Assembly (NCBI RefSeq): GCF_001905885.1
Contig: NZ_LIYH01000001.1
Span: 1,411,217 to 1,475,216 of the forward strand
DNA: 64,000 bases
Direction of reading: 5' to 3'
From: Streptomyces sp. CB03234
GTDB lineage: Bacteria > Actinomycetota > Actinomycetes > Streptomycetales > Streptomycetaceae
Both the position numbers and the translations under genes were made by a program. Shown one piece after another: positions 46,199 to 55,092 of the stretch. The notes beneath the pieces are model-generated. The model did no database searches and had not been told where the DNA came from. It worked only from the letters and a program-made list of their open reading frames with translations. The first letter of the stretch is position 1. Each line of letters starts with the position of its first letter.

Positions 46199-47794
46199 TC
46201 AGCCGCCCGGCCGCCCCCGCTCCGGCCACCCGTCCGCCCGCCCCTCCGGCGGGCCGCCGGGGTCCGGCAGCCGCAGATACGGGTTCGTGTCGGGGTTCGG
46301 CGGCCGGTACGGCACCGAGGGGGTGTACGGCCCCGGCACACCCGGCGCTCCTGGGCCCCACGGCACCGCCCGGGCCACCGGAGGCAACGACGGCGCCCGC
46401 CCCGCCACCCCCGCCCCCCGCGCCAGCAGCGCCCCGGCGCCGCCCGCCGCCCCGCCCCACAGCGCACCCAACAACACCGCCATGGACCCATCGCCCCGCA
46501 GCTCCACGACCCCGTCCACGCCACCGACGTCGACCGCCCCGACGTCGACCGCTCCGAGGTCGACCGCTCCGAGGTCGACCCCGCCGACGTCGACCGCTCC
46601 GAGGTCGACCCCGCCGACAGGGACCCCACCAAACCCGTCCACCCCCAGCGCCGACAACGACGCGCCCGCCGACACCCCCGTCAGCCACACCACCAACGGC
46701 AGCCCGGCCGCCGTGACCGCCGCCAGCCGCACCGCGCACCGCCCCGCGAACGCCACCGCACCGAGCCCGCCCCGCGCCGTACGCACCGCGGTCAGCACAC
46801 CCGCGCCCAGCATCAGCAGCCCTGCCGCGCCCACCAACAGCCACACGCCCCGATCCAGTTCGGCCAGCCGCCCCACCGTCACGGGCTCGCCGGACGACAC
46901 CCGCAGCAGATCGCCCAACGGGTCCGGCAACGCCCCCGCCGACCCGCCGGACGCGCGCCCCTCCCAGGGCACGAAGAGCCCGAAGGCGACCCCGAGCCAC
47001 ACCCCGTTCGGCGCGCCGAGCAGCGCGGCGCCCACCACCCGCCCCGGATGGTCGTCACCGATCGCCGCGTACCCCGCCGCCGCCCACCCCGCGGCCACCG
47101 CCACCACCGCGACCGTCACGAGTGCGGAGGCGGCGGGCCGCACCACGCGCCGTACCGCGTCCCAGCCGCGCCCCGGCGGCAGTGGCGCACGGCGCGACGC
47201 GAGCAGGGCGAGCAGCACCACCCCCAGCGCCCAGCAGGCCGCACCCGCCAACGACTCCGCCACGTCCACCCGGAACCCCACCGACGCCTTACCGCCCACG
47301 CCCACGAGGTCCCCGACACCGCCGACGCCCAGTGACCCCGCGTCAATCGGGACGACGCCGCGCCCCACCCACACCGGCCCGCCGGCCACCGCGACGAACG
47401 CCGCCACCAACACACCTACCCGCGCCGCGAGTTCACGCCCCGACACGTACGCCGGCCCCGCCGCCGCCCGCAGCGACCGCAGGAACACGTACGACAGCAG
47501 CAGCGCCCCGACGAGGCCTACGCCCAGCGGCGTGATGTCGACGGCCGTCCCGGCCGCCGTGCCCTCCCCACCGAACACGGACACATCGCCCCACGGCGTC
47601 ACCGAACCGCCCACCCCGAGCACCACCACGGCCGCCGTCATCGGCCCGAGAGCACCCGCCGGATCCGCCCCCAACAGGTGCAGGCCGAGCGCCGCGACGC
47701 CCGCCATCCCCACCAGCGCCCAGCCCACGGCGGCGAGCGAGGCCAGGATCACATCGCCCCACCGGATTCCCCCGCCACCGCCGTCCTCGTGCAT
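46199..47794 (-). CDS. streptophobe family membrane protein
   Basis: A 531-aa polytopic protein with about ten hydrophobic segments rich in Gly, Ala and Val. The composition and layout match the Streptomyces-restricted streptophobe family, of unknown function. Near residues 392-425 it carries a GAVD(L/V)GGVD five-residue repeat between membrane segments. The C-terminus is Pro/Gly/Arg-rich and probably cytoplasmic. GGGGGTCC precedes the ATG at 47794. Divergent from the FHA-ABC gene. Confidence 0.82.
   Translation of the reverse strand: MHEDGGGGGIRWGDVILASLAAVGWALVGMAGVAALGLHLLGADPAGALGPMTAAVVVLGVGGSVTPWGDVSVFGGEGTAAGTAVDITPLGVGLVGALLLSYVFLRSLRAAAGPAYVSGRELAARVGVLVAAFVAVAGGPVWVGRGVVPIDAGSLGVGGVGDLVGVGGKASVGFRVDVAESLAGAACWALGVVLLALLASRRAPLPPGRGWDAVRRVVRPAASALVTVAVVAVAAGWAAAGYAAIGDDHPGRVVGAALLGAPNGVWLGVAFGLFVPWEGRASGGSAGALPDPLGDLLRVSSGEPVTVGRLAELDRGVWLLVGAAGLLMLGAGVLTAVRTARGGLGAVAFAGRCAVRLAAVTAAGLPLVVWLTGVSAGASLSALGVDGFGGVPVGGVDLGAVDVGGVDLGAVDLGAVDVGAVDVGGVDGVVELRGDGSMAVLLGALWGGAAGGAGALLARGAGVAGRAPSLPPVARAVPWGPGAPGVPGPYTPSVPYRPPNPDTNPYLRLPDPGGPPEGRADGWPERGRPGG
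46524..46619. repeat. 15-bp tandem repeat inside the streptophobe gene
   Basis: About six near-identical 15-nt units of the type CGACCGCTCCGAGGT encode the repeated GAVD/GGVD pentapeptides of the streptophobe protein. Confidence 0.7.
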
Positions 47795-48070
47795 AAGGAC
47801 CCCCGAAAGGCCTGTGATCCGTCCCGAGTTGCCCCATTCACGAATGATCCGTACGTACTCATGGGTTCTTACCACTCTCCGGGCGTATTTCTCCTGAGTC
47901 AACGGCGAGTCGGGGGCGAGCCGGCGGCACAGGGAAGCAGGGTGCCGGGGCGTCTGCGCGCTGTCTTCACACCGCCCGACTTTCGATTCCGGGGCCGGGC
48001 CTGAAATAGTTCCCCCCGATGTTCGCCATCCCTAGACTCCCTGCGACGGGGGGAACTCGGGGGACAAGTA

Positions 48071-50716
48071 GTGGGGCATGGAGTGCCGGAACTCGTACTG
48101 GAATTGAACGGAAGGACCTGGGCTCTCGATCCGTCCAGGTCGTACACCCTCGGACGTGATCCGCAGGGCGACCTGGTGATCGATGACGCCAGGGTTTCGT
48201 GGCGGCACGCCACGATCAGCTGGAACGGCCGCAGTTGGGTCATCGAGGACCACGGCTCCACCAACGGCACGTATGTGCAGGGCCAGCGGATCCACCAGAT
48301 GGAGATCGGCCCCGGCTCCGCCGTGCACCTCGGCAACGCGACCGATGGTCCCCGGCTGAGTCTGACCGGTGCCGCGGCGGGAGCGGGTGCGTACAGCGCA
48401 CAGGCCGCCGCGCCGCAAGCTCAGGCTTCGCAAGGCCAGGCCGCGCAGGCCTGGCAGCAGCAGGCCCCGGCCGCGCCCCACCAGCAGCAGCCTCAGCAGC
48501 CGCAGGGCTGGCCTCAGCAGCAGCCCCAGCAGCCGCACGTCCCGCACCAGCAGCCCGGCCCCGCCGTACACCAGGGCCACCAGAACCACCAGAACCACCA
48601 GAACCACCCGGGCCACCCGGGCCCCACCGGCTCCGCCGAGCAGTACGCCCAGAAGGTCCCGGGCCAGGGCGGCGGCGCCGCGCCGGCCGGAGCCGCGCCG
48701 GTGCACGCCGAGCGCAGCCCCACCACCTTCCACCAGCTGGCGCTGGGCCGCGTCATGCGCATCGGTCGTGCGCTCGAGAACGAACTGGTCGTCTCCGACC
48801 TCCAGGTCTCGCGCCACCACGCCGAGTTCCACGCCACGCCCGACGGCCGCTTCGAGATCCGCGACCTCGGCTCGCACAACGGCACGTACGTCAACGGCCA
48901 GCCGCTCGCCAAGTCCGGCTCCGCGCTCATCGGCCCGAACGACATCGTCGGCGTCGGTCACTCGACGTTCCGCCTCGTCGGCGACCGGCTCGAGGAGTTC
49001 GTCGACACCGGCGAGATCTCCTTCTCCGCCCGCCACCTCACCGTCACGGTCGACGGCGGCAAGCAGATCCTGAAGGACGTCTCCTTCGGCGTCCCGGAGA
49101 AGTCGCTCATCGCGGTCATCGGCCCGTCCGGTTCCGGCAAGTCGACCCTGCTCAAGGCGCTCACCGGCTACCGCCCCGCCAACCAGGGCGACGTCCTCTA
49201 CGACAACCGGAACCTCTACAAGCAGTTCGCCGAGCTCCGCCAGCGCATCGGTCTGGTCCCGCAGGACGACATCCTGCACAAGGAGCTGACCGTCCGCACC
49301 GCGCTCAAGTACGCCGCGAAGCTCCGCTTCCCCGCGGACACCACCGAGCAGGAGCGCGAGGCGCGGATCGACGAGGTCCTGCGCGAGCTGAAGCTCGACA
49401 TCCACAAGACCAAGAAGATCACCGCCCTCTCCGGTGGCCAGCGCAAGCGCGTCTCCGTCGCCCTGGAGCTGCTGACCAAGCCGTCCCTGATCTTCCTGGA
49501 CGAGCCGACCTCCGGCCTCGACCCGGGCATGGACCGCGACGTCATGCAGCTGCTGCGCGGCCTCGCCGACGACGGCCGTACGGTCCTCGTCGTCACCCAC
49601 TCCGTCGCCGAGCTGGCGCTCTGCGACAAGCTGCTGGTCATGGCGCCCGGCGGCTCGGTGGCGTACTTCGGCCCGCCGGAGGAGGCGCTCAACTTCTTCG
49701 GCTACGAGACGTGGGCCGACGTCTTCTCCGCGTTCGAGAACTACCGCGACTACGACTGGGCGGGCCGCTGGAAAGGCTCGCAGCACTACCAGATGTACGC
49801 CGCGGACATCGACGCCGTCGCCCCGCAGTCGGTGGAGATGCCGTCGGCCCAGTCGATGCGCCCGCCCAAGCCGCAGAGCTGGGGCGCGCAGCTGTGGACC
49901 CTGATCCGCCGCTACGTCTCCGTCATCGCCTCCGACCGGGGCTTCCTCGCCCTGATGGTGATACTCCCGGCCGTCCTGGGCGTGGTCAGTACGCTGATCA
50001 GCTCGGACTACGGGCTCAAGCCGAGCCCCCGCGGCCCGAACGGCAGCGCGGCGACGATCCTGCTGATCCTCGCGGTGGGCGCCTGCTTCGCCGGTGCCGC
50101 CAACTCCGTACGAGAACTGATCAAGGAACGGGTCATCTACGAACGGGAACGGGCCACGGGCCTGTCACGTTCGGCGTACCTCATGTCGAAGGTGATCGTC
50201 CTCGGTGTGATCACGGTCATCCAGGGCGCGATCATCGGTGGCATCGGCTTCGGCCTCCGCGACGTACCGGACGAGGGCCTGCTCTTCGGCTCCTCCGCCG
50301 TCCGGCTCGAACTGAGCCTGCCGATCATGGCCCTCGGCTTCACCTCGATGATGTTCGGCCTGATCATCTCCTCGCTGGTGAAGACCGCCGAGAAGACGAT
50401 GCCGCTGCTGGTGATGTTCGCGATCATCCAGGTCGTCTTCACCGGCTGCCTGTTCACGCTGCACGGCCAGGTCGGTGTCAACGAGTTCTCGTACCTCATG
50501 CCGTCCCGCTGGGCCGTCGCCGCCGCCGGAACAACCGCGCAGCTCAACGTCCTGTTCCCCAACCAGGACGACCCCACCGACACGGACCCGCTGTGGGACC
50601 ACGAGCTGGGGCAGTGGATGGTCGACATGGGCGCGCTCCTGGCGCTCGGCGCCATCTGCGGCGTGATCGTGGCGCGCCTGCTGCGCCGCCACGAGCCGGA
50701 GGTCATGCGCAAGTAG
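48071..50716 (+). CDS. FHA-FHA-ABC ATPase-permease fusion
   Basis: An 881-aa protein. FHA domain 1 (about 8-95) has LGRDPQGDLVIDD...WRHA and STNGTYV. A His/Gln/Pro-rich linker (about 110-200) follows. FHA domain 2 (about 220-310) has IGRALENELVVSD...SRHHAEF and SHNGTYVNG. An ABC ATPase comes next (Walker A GPSGSGKST about 350, LSGGQRKRV about 455, LIFLDEPTSGLD), then an ABC-2 membrane domain of about six helices from residue 610. The layout equals mycobacterial Rv1747, whose FHA domains bind Ser/Thr-kinase-phosphorylated partners. GTG at 48071 with GGGGGAC upstream; a GTG at 48083 is possible. Confidence 0.92.
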   Translation: MGHGVPELVLELNGRTWALDPSRSYTLGRDPQGDLVIDDARVSWRHATISWNGRSWVIEDHGSTNGTYVQGQRIHQMEIGPGSAVHLGNATDGPRLSLTGAAAGAGAYSAQAAAPQAQASQGQAAQAWQQQAPAAPHQQQPQQPQGWPQQQPQQPHVPHQQPGPAVHQGHQNHQNHQNHPGHPGPTGSAEQYAQKVPGQGGGAAPAGAAPVHAERSPTTFHQLALGRVMRIGRALENELVVSDLQVSRHHAEFHATPDGRFEIRDLGSHNGTYVNGQPLAKSGSALIGPNDIVGVGHSTFRLVGDRLEEFVDTGEISFSARHLTVTVDGGKQILKDVSFGVPEKSLIAVIGPSGSGKSTLLKALTGYRPANQGDVLYDNRNLYKQFAELRQRIGLVPQDDILHKELTVRTALKYAAKLRFPADTTEQEREARIDEVLRELKLDIHKTKKITALSGGQRKRVSVALELLTKPSLIFLDEPTSGLDPGMDRDVMQLLRGLADDGRTVLVVTHSVAELALCDKLLVMAPGGSVAYFGPPEEALNFFGYETWADVFSAFENYRDYDWAGRWKGSQHYQMYAADIDAVAPQSVEMPSAQSMRPPKPQSWGAQLWTLIRRYVSVIASDRGFLALMVILPAVLGVVSTLISSDYGLKPSPRGPNGSAATILLILAVGACFAGAANSVRELIKERVIYERERATGLSRSAYLMSKVIVLGVITVIQGAIIGGIGFGLRDVPDEGLLFGSSAVRLELSLPIMALGFTSMMFGLIISSLVKTAEKTMPLLVMFAIIQVVFTGCLFTLHGQVGVNEFSYLMPSRWAVAAAGTTAQLNVLFPNQDDPTDTDPLWDHELGQWMVDMGALLALGAICGVIVARLLRRHEPEVMRK

Positions 50717-50735
50717 TACGCGGCAGCAGTACCGC

Positions 50736-50774
50736 GCCGAAGGGCGGCACCCGCACGGGGTGCCGCCCTTCGGC
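50736..50774 (+). terminator. strong hairpin terminator after the FHA-ABC gene
   Basis: GCCGAAGGGCGGCACC (50736-50751) pairs perfectly with 50759-50774 around a 7-nt loop, 20 nt after the stop. It may also end the convergent SLT transcript. Confidence 0.85.
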
Positions 50775-50788
50775 ATGGGTGAACCGGC

Positions 50789-51535
50789 TCAGTAGGCGCT
50801 GTTCACGTTGTCCATGGAGCCGTACCGGTCGGCCGCGTAGTTGCAGGCGGCGACGATGTTGGCGACCGGGTCCCACTGGCTCTTCTTGGTGCCCGGGACG
50901 TGGTACGCGTCGAAGGTCGGCTTGATGACCTGGAGCAGACCGATCGACGGGACGCCGTTGATGGCGTTGATGTCCCAGTTGTTGATCGCGTTCGGGTTAC
51001 CGCTGGACTCCCGCATGATGTTGCGGTGGATGCCCTCGTAGGTGCCCGGGATGTTGTTCTTCTTCATGATGAACAGCGCCTCACGGATCCAGCCGTCGAG
51101 GTTGTTGGCGAACACCGGCTTGCGGGCGGCGGCGCGGCTCGCGGCGGCCTTGGCGGCGGCGCGCTTCTTCGCGGCGGCCTCGGCCTTCGCCTTGGCGGCC
51201 GCGGCGGCCTTCGCCTTCGCGGCGGCGGCGGCCTGCGCCTTGGCCTTCGCGGCGGCGGCGTCGGCCTTGGCCTTCAGCTCGATGGTGGTCTGCTGCTCGG
51301 TGATGCCGAGGTGCAGCGGCTTGTTCTGCGCGCTGCTCAGCGTGTTCGTGAGCGCGACCGGAGCGGCAGCAGGGGCGGCGGCGACAGCCTGCGGCTCCGT
51401 CTCGGCGGCGGCGTCGTTGCCCGGAACGACGGAGAACGCGAGCGCGGCGGCGCTCAGCGTGGCAATGCCGGCGAGGGAAAGCTTGTGGTTCTTCTTGAGA
51501 CGGCTGAAGCCGGGGCGGGTGCTGGACGCGGACAT
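50789..51535 (-). CDS. secreted lytic-transglycosylase-like (SLT) protein with Ala/Lys-rich coil
   Basis: A 248-aa exported protein. A basic start and hydrophobic stretch form a signal peptide (about 1-45). A long Ala/Lys/Glu repeat region (about 85-145) is predicted to be a coiled or extended spacer that could traverse the cell wall. The C-terminal SLT domain has the catalytic Glu in IMRESSGNPNAINNWD (about 175) and IGLLQVIKPTFDAY. It ends YGSMDNVNSAY, as in other Streptomyces hydrolases. AAGAGG lies about 9 nt before the ATG. Confidence 0.88.
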   Translation of the reverse strand: MSASSTRPGFSRLKKNHKLSLAGIATLSAAALAFSVVPGNDAAAETEPQAVAAAPAAAPVALTNTLSSAQNKPLHLGITEQQTTIELKAKADAAAAKAKAQAAAAAKAKAAAAAKAKAEAAAKKRAAAKAAASRAAARKPVFANNLDGWIREALFIMKKNNIPGTYEGIHRNIMRESSGNPNAINNWDINAINGVPSIGLLQVIKPTFDAYHVPGTKKSQWDPVANIVAACNYAADRYGSMDNVNSAY

Positions 51536-51672
51536 GCAGTCGTACCTCTTCGAATCGCGGGACGTCGCAAGGCCAGGGCGGCGCTTCGCCTGCTCGGCGG
51601 GCGACGGCTGCAATTCTTAGCTGGAGCAAAATGCAGAGGCAAAGGTGTGACGTACGAAGCCGGGTAGTGGAT

Positions 51673-51717
51673 CAGCGGGTGCCGGAGAGAGCCTCCGGGC
51701 CCTCCAGTCACCCGCTG
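51673..51717 (-). promoter_or_regulatory. nested hairpin in the leader of the SLT gene
   Basis: CAGCGGGTG (51673-51681) pairs with CACCCGCTG (51709-51717), enclosing a second stem CCGGAG/CTCCGG. It lies about 140 nt upstream of the SLT start in a 303-nt gap that otherwise holds no gene. It may be a regulatory RNA leader or terminator; no known riboswitch consensus was recognised. Confidence 0.5.
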
Positions 51718-51838
51718 GGCCAGCACTGATCTGCCCTTTATGGCACCAACTAGACACCTTCGTAAGTGACCTACGTCCTATGCGCGGGCTCACATCGGGC
51801 ACGTAACAGTCTCACCATCTGTTGCACGCGCAATGCGC

Positions 51839-53029
51839 TCAGTGAGGCCCCTCGTCCGGGAGTATGAGGTGGACGTCGCCGAACTCGTGCCAGAGGTAGA
51901 GCCGCCTCAGCGCCTCGGTGTACGCGCGGCTCAGCGCCTCCCTCCCCGCGATCGCCTCCAGCATCAGCAGATGCGACGCCTCCGGCTCGTGGAACCCGGT
52001 CAGCAGCCCGTCCACGGCGCGCACCCCACGCCGTGGCGTGACCACCAGATCCGTCCAGCCCGACGCCGGTCGTACGACGCCGTCGGCGCCCGCCGCCGAC
52101 TCCAGCGCCCGCACCGCCGTCGTCCCCACGGCCACGATCCGGCCGCCACCCGCCCGCGCCGCGCCGACCAGCCACGCGGTGGCCGCCGGCACCTCGAACC
52201 GCTCCGGATACGGCGGCTCGTGCGCCTCCGCCGACGCCACACCCGTGTGCAGCGTCACCGGCGCGAACTGCACGCCCCGGCTCACCAGCTCCGCCACCAT
52301 CCCCGCCGTGAAGGGCCGCGCCGCACTCGGCATCTCCGCGGAGCCCGAGCCGTCCTGGGACGGCCGCGCGAAGACGGTCTGGTACGCGGCCAGCGGCTGG
52401 TCCCGCTCCGTGTAGCCGTACCGGATAGGACGCCCATACCCGGCCAGCAGCCCCGGCACACCCACCGAAACGGTGCCCCACCACAACCGTCCGCCCCTGC
52501 CGGAGCCCGCCCCGCCGGAGCCCACCTCGAAAGCCCCGGCCCCACCGGCCCCACCTGCCCCACCGGACCGCAGCCCCACCCCACCGGCCGCCACCCCGGA
52601 CCCCACCCCGGACCCCACCCCACCCGAACCCAGCGGCTCCTCCAGCACCAGCTGTGCCCCGCCGGGCAGCCGCACCACCGCGCCCGCCGGGCCGCCGGGC
52701 CGTGGCCGCGTACTGCCCCGCCCGTCCGGGTCCCGCAGCTCCACCGCCCACCGCCCGTCGTCCCCGCGCGTGGAGAAGTGCACGACGACGAGCTCGCCAC
52801 CGTCCCCGCCCAGGCGCCCGGTCACCGCCGCGGCCAGCGTCGGTGACGTGTTCACCACCAGCACGTCCCCGGCCCGCAACAGCCCCGGCAGCTCCCGGAA
52901 CGCGTGGTGCGACACGGCGAGCCCACGCGACACCATCAGCCGTACGTCGTCCCGCCCCGCGCCCCGCTGCTCGGCAGGCACCCGCGCGGACAGCTCCTCC
53001 GGCACCCTCAGCGCCTCCAGCACGCTCAC
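51839..53029 (-). CDS. QueA-like S-adenosylmethionine:tRNA ribosyltransferase-isomerase family protein
   Basis: A 396-aa protein. QueA-family blocks are LRAGDVLVVNTSPTLAAAVTGR (about 50-72), IRYGYTERDQPLAAYQTVFARP (about 200), RPFTAGMVAELVSRGVQFAPVTLHTG (about 235) and GTTAVRALESAA. The C-terminus contains TPRRGVRAVDGLLTGFHEPEASHLLML. A 50-residue Gly/Ser/Ala insertion (about 130-185) interrupts the N-terminal domain. No other queuosine gene is nearby. The GTG start overlaps the upstream SDR stop by 4 nt, tying the two together. Confidence 0.83.
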   Translation of the reverse strand: MSVLEALRVPEELSARVPAEQRGAGRDDVRLMVSRGLAVSHHAFRELPGLLRAGDVLVVNTSPTLAAAVTGRLGGDGGELVVVHFSTRGDDGRWAVELRDPDGRGSTRPRPGGPAGAVVRLPGGAQLVLEEPLGSGGVGSGVGSGVAAGGVGLRSGGAGGAGGAGAFEVGSGGAGSGRGGRLWWGTVSVGVPGLLAGYGRPIRYGYTERDQPLAAYQTVFARPSQDGSGSAEMPSAARPFTAGMVAELVSRGVQFAPVTLHTGVASAEAHEPPYPERFEVPAATAWLVGAARAGGGRIVAVGTTAVRALESAAGADGVVRPASGWTDLVVTPRRGVRAVDGLLTGFHEPEASHLLMLEAIAGREALSRAYTEALRRLYLWHEFGDVHLILPDEGPH

Positions 53030-53727
53030 GCGTCCACCCCCAGCAGGGCGGGCACCGCGTACCGCCCGCTCGCCGGCCGTTCCGCCAGCAGCCGCAGGAA
53101 GCCCGGCACCACGGACTCGGGCAACGGCCGGCCCGTATCGTCGTCGACCGGCACGGCGGCCTGGTACAGATCCGTCCGCATGTCACCCGGGTCCACCGCC
53201 CACACCTTCAGCTCCGGCTCCTCCACGGCCAGCACCGCCGCCAGCTGGTCCAGCGCCGCCTTCGACGCCCCGTATCCGCCCCACGTCTCGTACGCCTCGG
53301 CCGCCGCGTCCGAACTCACCGCGATCACCGCTCCCGCCTCGCTCGCCCGCAACAGCGGCAGCGCCTCCTGTACGAGCCCGAGCGCGGCGACCACATTCGT
53401 CTCCAGCGCCGTCCGGAAACCGTCCAACGAGTGCGCGTCCAGCCGTACGAGCGGCTCGGCGCCCAGCGCGCTCGCATTGCTCACCAGCAGGTCCAGCCCG
53501 CCCAGCTCCCGCGCGGCAGCCACCAGTGCCGCCCGGTGGGACCCGTCGGTGACGTCCCCGGGCAGCGCCACCACCCGCGTCCCGTGCGCCCGCGCCTCCT
53601 GTGTGCTCTCCTCCAGTACGGAGGCGGTCCTGGCGTCCAGCACCAGATCCCAGCCCTGGCGGGCGAGCGCGACGGCCAGCGCCCGCCCCAGCCCCTTCGA
53701 AGCACCCGTGATGATCGCGACAGCCAT
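53026..53727 (-). CDS. SDR family oxidoreductase
   Basis: A 233-aa classical SDR with TGASKGLG (7-14), SNAS (about 84), the Ser of AVSSDAAA and YGASK (about 153). ATG start. It is translationally coupled to the QueA-like gene downstream. A sepiapterin-reductase- or carbonyl-reductase-like activity is possible, but the substrate is unknown. Confidence 0.88.
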   Translation of the reverse strand: MAVAIITGASKGLGRALAVALARQGWDLVLDARTASVLEESTQEARAHGTRVVALPGDVTDGSHRAALVAAARELGGLDLLVSNASALGAEPLVRLDAHSLDGFRTALETNVVAALGLVQEALPLLRASEAGAVIAVSSDAAAEAYETWGGYGASKAALDQLAAVLAVEEPELKVWAVDPGDMRTDLYQAAVPVDDDTGRPLPESVVPGFLRLLAERPASGRYAVPALLGVDA

Positions 53728-53925
53728 GAACCCATCCCCTGAGAGCGTAAGAACCGAGAGAGAACCGGAAGAGAACCGATGCCCTCAGCCTGGAACCCGC
53801 CCCCCGGCCGCCGCCTCGGCCCAGGGCCGGGACCCGCCGGGGACTTCGACCTAGGCCCTCCGCCCTAATCGGCCGCCGTCCCGGGTCCGATACGGACTGT
53901 CACACCCCGCCGGTAACGTGAACGC

Positions 53926-55092
53926 ATGACCGATCGACGAGAGGGATCGCCCCGCTCCGGCCTCGCCGCCGTCAGCACCGCGCTGCTCGCGATGAGCAGG
54001 CACCTGGAGGTGCGCGACGTCCTCAAGACGATCGTGGCCTCCGCCCGCGAGCTGCTCGACGCCGAGTACGCGGCGCTGGGCGTGCCCGACGACCACGGCG
54101 GATTCGCCCAGTTCGTCGTGGACGGCGTCAGCGAGGAGCAGTGGAAGGCGATCGGCCCGCTGCCGCGCCAGCACGGCATCCTCGCCGCGATGCTCCACGA
54201 GGCGAAGCCCGAGCGCCTCGCGGACGTCCGCGAGGACCCCCGCTTCGAGGGCTGGCCCTCCGCCCACCCCGACATGTCGGACTTCCTGGGTCTGCCCGTC
54301 CGGGACGGCGACGAGACGATCGGCGCGCTGTTCCTCGCCAACAAACGCTGCCCGGACGGCCCCGCCCCCGACGGCGGCTGCGGCTTCACCGAGGAGGACG
54401 AGGAGCTCCTCGGCATCCTCGCCCAGCACGCCGCGATAGCCCTCACCAACGCCCGGCTGTACGAGCGCAGCCGCGAGCTGACCATCGCCGAGGAGCGCTC
54501 CCGGCTCGCCCATGAGCTGCACGACGCGGTCAGCCAGAAGCTCTTCTCGCTGCGGCTCACCGCCCAGGCGGCCGCCGCCCTCGTCGACCGCGACCCGGCC
54601 CGCGCCAAGGGCGAGCTCCAGCAGGTCGCCGCCCTCGCCGCCGAGGCCGCGGACGAACTGCGCGCCGCGGTCGTCGAGCTGCGCCCCGCCGCGCTGGACG
54701 AGGACGGCCTGGTCCATACCCTCCGGACGCAGATACAGGTCCTGGACCGCGCCCACAACGCGCACGTCACGTTCGACAGCTGCGGGGTACGGGCCCTGCC
54801 CGCCGCCCAGGAAGAGGCCATGCTCCGGGTCGCCCAGGAGGCACTGCACAACGCCCTGCGCCACTCCGGGGCCGACCGGGTCGCCGTGTCCCTCGTACGA
54901 CGCGGTCAGGGTGTGCTCCTCAGCGTCACCGACAACGGCAAGGGTTTCGAACCCCGCACGGTCCGCCGGGCGGGCCGGCACCTCGGCCTGGTCTCGATGC
55001 GGGACCGGGCGGGCGGCGTCGGCGGAAAGCTCACCGTCCAGTCCGCGCCCGGCAAGGGCACCACGATCGAGATGGAGGTCCCCGGTGGCTGA
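53926..55092 (+). CDS. GAF-domain sensor histidine kinase (NarL/HisKA_3 type)
   Basis: A 388-aa soluble kinase. A GAF domain (about 24-175) is followed by the dimerisation/phosphoacceptor helix with LAHELHDAVSQKL (His about 200) and a HATPase domain with N-box EALHNALRH (about 308) and GLVSMRDRA. No membrane segment, so it senses a cytoplasmic ligand. It resembles DevS/DosT kinases but has only one GAF. The next gene, its response regulator, overlaps by 8 nt. Confidence 0.9.
   Translation: MTDRREGSPRSGLAAVSTALLAMSRHLEVRDVLKTIVASARELLDAEYAALGVPDDHGGFAQFVVDGVSEEQWKAIGPLPRQHGILAAMLHEAKPERLADVREDPRFEGWPSAHPDMSDFLGLPVRDGDETIGALFLANKRCPDGPAPDGGCGFTEEDEELLGILAQHAAIALTNARLYERSRELTIAEERSRLAHELHDAVSQKLFSLRLTAQAAAALVDRDPARAKGELQQVAALAAEAADELRAAVVELRPAALDEDGLVHTLRTQIQVLDRAHNAHVTFDSCGVRALPAAQEEAMLRVAQEALHNALRHSGADRVAVSLVRRGQGVLLSVTDNGKGFEPRTVRRAGRHLGLVSMRDRAGGVGGKLTVQSAPGKGTTIEMEVPGG

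Noticed and set aside
46059..47897. 612-aa plus-strand open frame
   Set aside because: Pro/Thr/Ser-rich shadow of the streptophobe gene, whose minus-strand frame has coherent membrane helices.
51536..51838. c-di-AMP (ydaO-type) riboswitch before the SLT gene
   Set aside because: The expected conserved core could not be recognised by eye; only a nested hairpin is supported.
53831..53865. DevR-type box upstream of the GAF kinase
   Set aside because: Only a GGGACT-like left half is present; the right half does not match.
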